Positions 1-6,065 of a stretch of 11,692 bases of DNA are shown piece by piece. A program made the translations under genes and the position numbers. Below the pieces are notes generated by a model. It was not told the DNA's origin and did not search any database. It was given only the letters and a program-made list of their open reading frames with translations. The first letter of the stretch is position 1; each line of letters begins with the position of its first letter. This DNA is from Candidatus Elusimicrobium euhamitermitis (GTDB lineage: Bacteria; Elusimicrobiota; Elusimicrobia; Elusimicrobiales; Elusimicrobiaceae), in the NCBI GenBank assembly GCA_031254225.1, contig JAIRUU010000032.1:1-11692 (forward strand), read 5' to 3'.

Positions 1-1137
1 ATCAAATTTTGTGCGCGAGACAATTACTTCCTTTCTGTGTTTGACATAACACTTCATTACTTCTTTGAGCGGAAGTATGCGCGGCCGGCCGTCAACGATA
101 GCAAGCATGTTGACGCTGAAGCTGGTCTGCAGCTGCGTATGTTTGTAGAGGTGGTTTAAAACTACTCTCGCGTCCCCGTCGCGTTTTACTTCAATGACAA
201 GGCGCATGCCGCGGCGGTCGCTCTCGTCGCGTATGTCCGCGATATCCGTGACTTTTTTGTCTTTTACCAGCCCGACAATTGTTTCAATTAAATTTGTTTT
301 GTTGACCTGGTACGGAATTTCCGTGACGATGATAGCGCTTCTTCCGCCTTTTCCCCCCTCCTCAATTTCCGCCCGCGCCTGCACTTTGACGGAGCCGCGG
401 CCCGTCTCAAAATAATCAAAAATCCCTTTTTTGCCGCAGATTATGGCAGACGTCGGGAAGTCCGGGCCTTTGACTGTCTGCATTAATTCTTTCGTCGTAA
501 TGCCCGGGTTTTGTATTACTTTTATAATGCCGTCGCACACTTCGCCCAAATTATGGGTGGGAATATTCGTGGCCATGCCGACGGCAATGCCGGAGGACCC
601 GTTGACAAGCAGGTTGGGCATTTTGGCCGGCAGCACGGAAGGCTCCTGCATGGACCCGTCGTAGTTGTCAATAAATTTAACGGTATTTTTGTCAATGTCG
701 TTAAGCATTTCGTCCGCTATTTTTTCAAGGCGCACTTCCGTATAACGCATGGCCGCCGCCATGTCCCCGTCCACGGAGCCGAAGTTTCCCTGCCCGTCCA
801 CAAGCGTGTCTCTTAAAGAGAAATCCTGGGCCATGCGGACCAGCGAATCATAAATAGCCGCGTCCCCGTGCGGGTGATATTTACCCATAACGTCGCCGAC
901 CACGCGCGCGGATTTTTTGAAAGCTTTGTTATATTTAAGGCCCATCTCGTTCATGCCGTATAAAATGCGGCGGTGAATGGGTTTGAGGCCGTCCCTCACG
1001 TCGGGCAGAGCGCGGCCCATGATGACGCTCATTGAGTAGTCAATGTAAGAGCGTTTCATTTCCTCGCCGATGTCGCGCTGTTTGACGTTGCCGAAAAGGT
1101 CTGTGTTAGGTTGGGTGTTTTGCGTATTGTCTGCCAT
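1..1137 (-). CDS. gyrA: DNA gyrase subunit A, N-terminal part (cut by window edge)
   Basis: GyrA is the breakage-reunion subunit of DNA gyrase (A2B2), which introduces negative supercoils ahead of the replication fork. The 379 codons present cover the winged-helix/tower start of the protein; the rest, including the C-terminal beta-pinwheel, lies left of the window. Visible family motifs are the start of the core at RDIGEEMKRSYIDYSMSVI (residues 21-39), GKYHPHGD (85-92), and AAAMRYTE (127-134) with the catalytic tyrosine at Tyr132. The start is ATG at 1137, preceded by an AGGAG at 1145-1149 with a 7-base spacer. The quinolone-determining site equivalent to E. coli Ser83 is alanine (HGDAAIYD), while the Asp87 equivalent is kept. 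The gene follows gyrB on the same strand after a long 558-base gap, so it may have its own promoter. Identity is essentially certain. Confidence 0.98.
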   Translation of the reverse strand, partial: MADNTQNTQPNTDLFGNVKQRDIGEEMKRSYIDYSMSVIMGRALPDVRDGLKPIHRRILYGMNEMGLKYNKAFKKSARVVGDVMGKYHPHGDAAIYDSLVRMAQDFSLRDTLVDGQGNFGSVDGDMAAAMRYTEVRLEKIADEMLNDIDKNTVKFIDNYDGSMQEPSVLPAKMPNLLVNGSSGIAVGMATNIPTHNLGEVCDGIIKVIQNPGITTKELMQTVKGPDFPTSAIICGKKGIFDYFETGRGSVKVQARAEIEEGGKGGRSAIIVTEIPYQVNKTNLIETIVGLVKDKKVTDIADIRDESDRRGMRLVIEVKRDGDARVVLNHLYKHTQLQTSFSVNMLAIVDGRPRILPLKEVMKCYVKHRKEVIVSRTKFD

Positions 1138-1157
1138 TTTATTGCTCCTAAAAGTGG

Positions 1158-1180
1158 TGTGATTTTTAATAAAAATCACA
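1158..1180. promoter_or_regulatory. Perfect inverted repeat upstream of gyrA
   Basis: TGTGATTTTT (1158-1167) and AAAAATCACA (1171-1180) form perfect 10-base arms around a 3-base AAT spacer. It lies 21-43 bases upstream of the gyrA start and just before its ribosome binding site. It could be an operator or a leader hairpin; the sequence alone does not decide. It is not followed by a T-run on the minus strand, so it is not an evident terminator. Confidence 0.5.
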
Positions 1181-1523
1181 TTTGTTTCATGACTTATTTT
1201 ATTTGGGCGGGCTTGGCCCGCCGCAAGTTTTCCGGCACACGGCTGCTTCGCTTGTAAACAGTATTCTGTTTCGCTCGCTTCGTTCGCTTGGCTGTCTGCT
1301 GAAAAATTTCTTTGGTATTTGGCCAATTTTTTGCTGCGCAAAAAACAAAAGACACACTAATTGATACGCTCGGCAGGTTTGCCTCGCTTTTATTTTTTCG
1401 GCCCTCGCCGTACGCTCCGCTTTTAAGTACTTGGTCGGGCCGAAGAAAATTAAAAATTGACTCAAATCCCTATGAAATTTTTCTTACGGACGACGGTTAC
1501 GACACGGCGAGCCCCCAATATTA

Positions 1524-1566
1524 TTTCCCCCTTTTAGGGGGAAACCCCCGAAGGGGAAAGGGGTAA
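1524..1566. repeat. C/G-run hairpin repeat, copy 1
   Basis: A 9-base perfect stem (TTTCCCCCT / AGGGGGAAA, loop TTT) is followed by a small CCCC-GAA-GGGG hairpin and then AAAGGGGTAA. The reverse complement of 1637-1680 has the same layout, so this is one of two inverted copies of a short intergenic repeat. Confidence 0.7.
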
Positions 1567-1636
1567 TTGGATGTTATAAAACGCCGTTTGATATTCCCTC
1601 TTAAACATAAGTCTTACGACACATGTTTGTGTTCAT

Positions 1637-1680
1637 TTACCCCTACCCCCGTCGGGGACTTCCCCTAAAAGGGGAAGTTA
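1637..1680. repeat. C/G-run hairpin repeat, copy 2 (inverted)
   Basis: A 9-base perfect stem (ACTTCCCCT / AGGGGAAGT, loop AAA, 1658-1678) adjoins CCCC-GTC-GGGG and TTACCCC. Read on the minus strand it matches the layout of the copy at 1524-1566. It begins 15 bases after the gyrB stop, so it may cap or stabilise the gyrB transcript, but no U-tract follows. Confidence 0.7.
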
Positions 1681-1695
1681 GTTTACAGAAACTGT

Positions 1696-4167
1696 CTATA
1701 TATCCAAATTCTTTACTTCTAACGCGTGGGATTCTATGAACGCTCTTCTGGGTTCCACTTTGTCGCCCATCAGCGTCGTAAAAATCTGCTCCGCGTCGGC
1801 CGCGTCTTCAATAGCAACGCGGATGAGGCTGCGCTTGGCAGGGTCCATCGTTGTTTCCCAAAGCTGTTCCGGGTTCATTTCGCCCAGACCCTTGTAACGC
1901 TGTATCGTCGCGCCCGAGGAGCCCGCTTCTTTAACCGTTCTGAAAAGCTCTTTAAGGCTGTAAACAAAAGCGTCCGTCTTGCCGCTTGTGACGGTAAAAA
2001 GCGGAACTTTTTTGTCCGCCTCCTGTTCAATCTCGGCGTACTTTGTTAAGTCATAACCAAACTCTTTTAACTTGTTTTGGCAGGCAAGCAGTTTGCCGAA
2101 TTCAAAAAGACTCTGATGTTCCGGCGCCAAATCCTCGTCGTTCAAAATGCTGATGTCCGCGCCTTCGCCCGACAGAATTTCCTTGCGCTCCAAAATATAC
2201 TGGTTGGCGTAATCCTGATATTCTTTGTCCGTATAAAAATATCTGAAACCGCCGCTCTGCAGCGGCACGCGGTAAACCGGTACCTGGCCCGCGTTGACAA
2301 AACCCAGGAAATCTTTAAGCGAAATATTTTTTACGTCCAGCCTGGACAACAAATCTTCAGCCTCTTTTAAAATTTTAAGAAGCGCTTTTAACTGGCTTTC
2401 GTCAAGCGTTTTTTTGTCGGATTTTGTAACGGATATGGAATTTATGCCCTCTTTAGACAGCCACGTTACAAGCTGCTCTTCCGTCTGCAAATACTGTTCG
2501 TTTTTGCCTTTTTTGATTTTATACAGCGGCGGCTGCGCTATATAAACGTGTCCGGATTCTATGAGCGGGCGCAGCTGGCGGTAGAAAAAAGTCAGCAGCA
2601 GCGTGGTAATGTGCTGGCCGTCAACGTCGGCGTCGGCCATAAGAATAATTTTGTAATAGCGCAGTTTGGAAATGTCAAAACCGCCTTCCCCCTCGCCTAC
2701 TCCGGTGCCTAGCGCGGAGAACAGCGTGCGTATTTCCTCGTTAGATAAAATTTTAACAAGCTGCGCTTTTTCAACGTTTAGAACCTTGCCGCGCAGCGGG
2801 AGTATAGCCTGAAAAACGCGGTCCCTGCCCTGCTTGGCAGAGCCGCCGGCGGAGTTGCCTTCCACAATAAAAAGCTCGCAGCGTTCGGCGTTTTTTTCCT
2901 GGCAGTCGGCAAGTTTTCCCGGGAGGCCGCCGCCTTCAAGAGCGCTTTTTCTTCTTGTCAAATCACGCGCTTTTCTGGCGGCTTCGCGCGCTATGGCGGC
3001 GTTTATGCATTTTTCGCAAATAGCTCTTGCGGTCTTGGGGTTTTCTTCAAAAAACGTTGTCAGCGCGTCGCCCACGATTGAGCGCACTATGCCTTCTATT
3101 TCGCTGTTGCCCAGTTTGGTTTTTGTCTGGCCTTCAAACTGCGGGTGCGGAATTTTGACCGAAAGCACCGTCGTAAGACCTTCCCTCATATCGTCGCCGG
3201 CAACGGACACTTCCTTGTTTTTTAAAAGCGCGTTGTCTTTAATATATTCGTTGATGACGCGGGTCAGCGCGGAGCGGAAACCGCTCAAATGCGTGCCGCC
3301 CTCAATGGTGTTAATATTGTTGACAAAAGAATAAATATTTTCGGAATATCCGTCATTATACTGGATAGCAAAAGAAACGTAATTGTCCGTAACTTCTTTT
3401 GTTATATAAATAGGTTCCGCGTGAAGCGGCGTTTTGTTGGCGTTAATATATTTGACGAACTGCGAAATTCCGCCCTCGTAAAAAAACGTGTGCGTTTTGG
3501 CGGTATCCCCGCGCTCGTCCGTAAGCGTGATTTTTACGCCGGCGTTTAAAAACGCAAGCTCGCGCAGACGGTTGGCTATGGTGTCGTAAGAAAACGCAAG
3601 CTCGCCGAAAATTTGTTTGTCCGCGTAAAATGTTACCGTGGTGCCGTGGTCTTTGGTAACTCCCGTTTGTTTGACTTTTTCTTCCGGCACGCCGCGTCTG
3701 TAACGCTGGAAATATTGTTTGCCGCCGGTATTAACCGTTACCTCAAGCCAGTCCGACAAAGCGTTTACGCACGATACGCCCACGCCGTGCAGACCGCCGG
3801 ACACTTTGTACGCGCCGCTGTCAAATTTGCCGCCCGCGTGGAGCACGGTCATAACAACTTCAAGCGCGCTTTTGCCTTTGAGTTTAGGGTCCTTTACGTT
3901 GACCATGGGGTCAACGGGAATGCCGCGGCCGTCGTCCTCAACGCTGCACGTCATATCGTCTTTAATGGTAACGGTAATTTTTGTCGCGCCGCCCGCTAAA
4001 ATTTCGTCCACGGAGTTGTCTACCACTTCATACACCAAATGATGAAGACCCGCGGGCCCCGTGGAACCTATGTACATGGCCGGCCGCTTTCTGACGGCCT
4101 CCAACCCCTCTAAAACCTGTATGGTTGACGAATCGTAATTCTTTTTTTCTTTCACTTCTTCCGGCAT
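1696..4167 (-). CDS. gyrB: DNA gyrase subunit B
   Basis: GyrB is the ATPase subunit of gyrase. The 823-residue protein has the GHKL ATP site at the N-terminus (EVVDNSVDE near 47-55, DDGRGIPV near 78-85, GGLHGVGV near 124-131), the transducer region, and a TOPRIM domain with catalytic glutamate in VEGNSAGG (Glu436) and the metal-binding MADADVDG (Asp512, 514, 516). After PPLYKIKKGK comes about 190 residues before QRYKGLGEMNP (756-766). This insertion is typical of long E. coli-like GyrB and absent from the ~640-residue Gram-positive type. I chose ATG at 4167 because GAGG (4173-4176) sits 5 bases upstream; the in-frame GTG at 4173 would overlap this ribosome binding site. It follows the DUF721 gene by 50 bases on the same strand, so they are probably co-transcribed. 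ParE is the main alternative, but the adjacent gyrA and the insertion favour GyrB. Confidence 0.98.
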   Translation of the reverse strand: MPEEVKEKKNYDSSTIQVLEGLEAVRKRPAMYIGSTGPAGLHHLVYEVVDNSVDEILAGGATKITVTIKDDMTCSVEDDGRGIPVDPMVNVKDPKLKGKSALEVVMTVLHAGGKFDSGAYKVSGGLHGVGVSCVNALSDWLEVTVNTGGKQYFQRYRRGVPEEKVKQTGVTKDHGTTVTFYADKQIFGELAFSYDTIANRLRELAFLNAGVKITLTDERGDTAKTHTFFYEGGISQFVKYINANKTPLHAEPIYITKEVTDNYVSFAIQYNDGYSENIYSFVNNINTIEGGTHLSGFRSALTRVINEYIKDNALLKNKEVSVAGDDMREGLTTVLSVKIPHPQFEGQTKTKLGNSEIEGIVRSIVGDALTTFFEENPKTARAICEKCINAAIAREAARKARDLTRRKSALEGGGLPGKLADCQEKNAERCELFIVEGNSAGGSAKQGRDRVFQAILPLRGKVLNVEKAQLVKILSNEEIRTLFSALGTGVGEGEGGFDISKLRYYKIILMADADVDGQHITTLLLTFFYRQLRPLIESGHVYIAQPPLYKIKKGKNEQYLQTEEQLVTWLSKEGINSISVTKSDKKTLDESQLKALLKILKEAEDLLSRLDVKNISLKDFLGFVNAGQVPVYRVPLQSGGFRYFYTDKEYQDYANQYILERKEILSGEGADISILNDEDLAPEHQSLFEFGKLLACQNKLKEFGYDLTKYAEIEQEADKKVPLFTVTSGKTDAFVYSLKELFRTVKEAGSSGATIQRYKGLGEMNPEQLWETTMDPAKRSLIRVAIEDAADAEQIFTTLMGDKVEPRRAFIESHALEVKNLDI

Positions 4168-4217
4168 ACACACCTCGCTTGGTATAAGACGCTTCTAAAT
4201 TTATTTTGTCCGTATTG

Positions 4218-4523
4218 CTAAATTATTTCTATTTTTTTTATCCACGGTTTATCAAAATATTTGTTCAGTTCTTTGATAATTTCCGCGCTCCGGCCGGCCA
4301 AGTCATGTTTGGCGGCAGCGGATTTTGTTTTAATATAAATTGAATCGTTTGTGGCCGCGTCCAAAACCCAGTATTTCCCTTTTGCGCCGGAAATTTTTGA
4401 CCATACGGAATTTAACACCATAAGCCTGTTAAGTTTAAGGTTTAATGGGTTAAAGCCGCGCGCAAGGTCCGCCGCGCTGTTCCATATTTTTCTGGGTTTT
4501 GCGCCCAGAGCCTGTCTACGCAT
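4218..4523 (-). CDS. dciA: DUF721/DciA-like protein (probable helicase loader)
   Basis: This 101-residue protein resembles DUF721 proteins, whose characterised member DciA assists loading of the replicative helicase DnaB. The recognisable core is SVWSKISG (near 39-46), then IYIKTKSAAAKHDL (near 62-75), an amphipathic helix, and a C-terminal WIKKIEI strand. The position between dnaN and gyrB is typical for DUF721. The ATG start at 4523 and the first residues (MRRQAL) lie inside the left arm of the palindromic element at 4507-4784. No ribosome binding site is visible before it, and an in-frame TAA lies roughly ten codons upstream, so the start cannot move far. The next in-frame ATG (residue 35) would remove part of the domain. 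The native N-terminus may therefore have been replaced when the element inserted. The family call rests on short motifs and synteny. Confidence 0.7.
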   Translation of the reverse strand: MRRQALGAKPRKIWNSAADLARGFNPLNLKLNRLMVLNSVWSKISGAKGKYWVLDAATNDSIYIKTKSAAAKHDLAGRSAEIIKELNKYFDKPWIKKIEII

Positions 4524-4784
4524 ATTAATAGCCTGCGCAGAGCCGAGTTTTTAGAAAAATTAAATTTTTTTGCGACGCACGTAGCCGACAAGCGGAGCCT
4601 ACGTAAGGAGCAAAAAAATTTAATTTTTCTAAAAATCGGCTCTGCCCTACGGGTTTGCTCAAAAAAGGGCCAACTGTGTTGTTGCGGCTCCTGTCAATAG
4701 TCACCGCTATTGCTTCGTCGCCGCGCCTAGCATTTGGCCCTTTTTTGAGCAAACGCAGGCTATTAATATGCGTTGACAGGCTCT
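4507..4784. mobile_element. Nested-palindrome element (MITE-like, cloverleaf fold)
   Basis: Terminal arms 4507-4537 and 4754-4784 are 31-base inverted repeats with one mismatch. Inside lie two further long palindromes: 4538-4573 with 4610-4644 (about 35 bases, one base of slippage), and 4653-4673 with 4734-4754 (21 bases, perfect). Their loops hold smaller inverted repeats (CAATAG/CTATTG at about 4695-4712; ACGTAG/CTACGT at about 4579-4604). The whole element could fold as a cruciform or, in RNA, as a branched structure. It has no transposase and no convincing protein, and I see no target-site duplication. A non-autonomous mobile element or a family of structured intergenic repeats fits best. 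It fills the space between dnaN (stop 3 bases away) and the DUF721 gene. Confidence 0.75.
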
Positions 4785-4787
4785 TAT

Positions 4788-5894
4788 TCATGAACGTACC
4801 GGCATGATTACATATTTAAATTTTGTCTGGCCCACGCCCTCAATAAGCACCGGCTGGGCAGAGTTTATTAAAGAAAATTCAACCCGCTCCGACGGTATGT
4901 TTTTTAACACGTCAAGCACGTACTGCGGGTTAAAAGAAATATCAAAAACTTCGCCCGAATATTCAACTTTAATTTCGTCGGAAAAATCCATGCGCTGGGA
5001 ACTTGAGGTTATTGTTAAAACATTTTTGTTAAGAGAATATTTGACGGTGCCGCCCAAATCGCTGGCGCAAAGGCTGGCGCGTTTTGTCGCCGCGAAAATT
5101 TCCTGGTTGGCCGCGGTAAAAGACATTGTTTTTTTGCTGGGCACAACCTGCTCGTAATTGGGAAAATTGCCTTCTATTAACCTTGAAATATACGTTGTTT
5201 CTTTTATGTTAAAGCTTACCTGGTTGCTGGCAACGTTTAACGCCACGGCGTCTTCGGTGTTTTTGTGCAGTGCAAAAAAGCGCAGAAGCTCGTTTAATAT
5301 TTTCGTAGGAATAATTATTTTAAAATCTTTGACCTGCGAATCTATGCCGCTCACGGCAAGCGCCAGGCGGCGCCCGTCTGTGGCCACTATTTCCAGCTTG
5401 TCGCCCGTTTTAACCCAGAGAAGACCGTTTAAAACATATCTTGTTTCCTGCGTGGATGAAGAAAAAATAGTGCCGGAAATCATTTCCGAAATATCTTTTA
5501 TTTTGAGGTTCAGCGTGTTTGTTTTCTGGATTTCCGGAACAAGCGGATATTCGGTTTTCGGCGTGCCTATGACCCAGAATTTTGATTTGCCGCATTTTAT
5601 GTGTACTTTGTTGTCTGCCCCGACGGTTATATTTACTTCCTTGTCGCCGGGAAGGGTTTTAAGTATGTCGGTCAGCTCTTTTAACGGGATTGTTATGGAG
5701 CCCTCTTCAACAATTTCAGCGTTAATATAATGTATGGACGCCATTTCCATGTCAGTGCGCATCAGCTTTATTTTGCCGTTTTCCGTTTCCATAAGAAAAT
5801 TATGAAGAATGGGTAATGTCGCCCTTGAAGACACTCCCGCCTGAATAACGGACAATCCGTCCAAAAAAGTTTCTTTAGTTATATTAATCTTCAT
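4788..5894 (-). CDS. dnaN: DNA polymerase III beta subunit (sliding clamp)
   Basis: DnaN forms the ring-shaped clamp that tethers DNA polymerase III and many repair enzymes to DNA. The 368-residue length is normal for the family. The N-terminus (MKINITKETFLDGLSVIQ), the ATDGRRLA motif of the central domain, and the C-terminal KYVIMPVRS, close to the usual YVIMPMR ending, are all present, so three clamp domains are expected. The ATG start at 5894 has AAGGA at 5903-5907, 8 bases upstream. It lies downstream of dnaA on the same strand, separated by the origin region. Its 3' end abuts the palindromic element, whose arm begins 3 bases past the stop codon. Confidence 0.98.
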   Translation of the reverse strand: MKINITKETFLDGLSVIQAGVSSRATLPILHNFLMETENGKIKLMRTDMEMASIHYINAEIVEEGSITIPLKELTDILKTLPGDKEVNITVGADNKVHIKCGKSKFWVIGTPKTEYPLVPEIQKTNTLNLKIKDISEMISGTIFSSSTQETRYVLNGLLWVKTGDKLEIVATDGRRLALAVSGIDSQVKDFKIIIPTKILNELLRFFALHKNTEDAVALNVASNQVSFNIKETTYISRLIEGNFPNYEQVVPSKKTMSFTAANQEIFAATKRASLCASDLGGTVKYSLNKNVLTITSSSQRMDFSDEIKVEYSGEVFDISFNPQYVLDVLKNIPSERVEFSLINSAQPVLIEGVGQTKFKYVIMPVRS

Positions 5895-6065
5895 CTTATT
5901 ATTCCTTGTACTATTATGTGTTGTTAATTGTGTTAATACTGTTGACCGGCAAATACAAAAATTTTTACAAGTTGTTTAACAATATCAACAAACAACCCAA
6001 ATTATCCACAACGGTTTTGTAAAAAACAGTTTTGTGGATAAAAAACAATTGTTATCCACAGAAAA
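5895..6065. other. Probable chromosomal replication origin (oriC)
   Basis: This 171-base dnaA-dnaN intergenic region contains three perfect DnaA boxes next to the dnaA stop, followed towards dnaN by an A/T-rich stretch (about 5945-6000) that could be the unwinding element. That stretch has a 7-base inverted pair GTTGTTT/AAACAAC. The location between dnaA and dnaN is the commonest oriC site in bacteria. It must also carry the leader of dnaN. I did not find a convincing DnaA-trio tract. Confidence 0.85.
6002..6060. promoter_or_regulatory. Cluster of three consensus DnaA boxes
   Basis: Perfect TTATCCACA 9-mers occur at 6002-6010 (plus), 6033-6041 (minus, TGTGGATAA) and 6052-6060 (plus). The second and third face each other across 10 bases, so 6033-6060 is an inverted pair. 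Spacing between the first and second is 22 bases. All match the strict E. coli R1-type consensus with no mismatch. Confidence 0.92.

Larger units (their letters stand above)
1138..1695. other. Palindrome-rich gyrB-gyrA intergenic region, no gene seen
   Basis: No reading frame here looks like a protein; the longest (1199-1465, minus) is low-complexity and spans palindromes. The region holds several perfect short inverted repeats: 1158-1180 just before gyrA, 1206-1222 (7-base arms), 1327-1345 (8-base arms TTTTTTGC/GCAAAAAA), and 1397-1444 (TTCGGCCC/GGGCCGAA around a 32-base loop). Two inverted copies of a C/G-run repeat lie at 1524-1566 and 1637-1680. The dense structure suggests accumulated intergenic repeat elements and perhaps the gyrA promoter and leader. 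No T-tract of a classical intrinsic terminator for gyrB is evident. Confidence 0.7.

Noticed and set aside
1199..1465. 88-codon minus-strand reading frame in the gyrB-gyrA gap
   Set aside because: It spans several perfect palindromes, has low-complexity composition rich in Arg, Ser and Lys, no ribosome binding site, and looks like repeat DNA read by chance.
2834..3334. 166-codon plus-strand frame opposite gyrB
   Set aside because: Antisense shadow of a highly conserved gene, with no recognisable domain.
4168..4173. GTG start for gyrB two codons upstream
   Set aside because: The GTG overlaps the GAGG that serves the ATG at 4167, which has a proper 5-base spacer.
4525..4791. 88-codon minus-strand reading frame between dnaN and dciA
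   Set aside because: It is almost entirely the translation of the palindromic element, has no family resemblance, and overlaps the dnaN stop region.
4498..4795. Target-site duplication flanking the palindromic element
   Set aside because: The bases next to the two ends (GCGCCC and TATTCA) do not match, so no duplication can be claimed.
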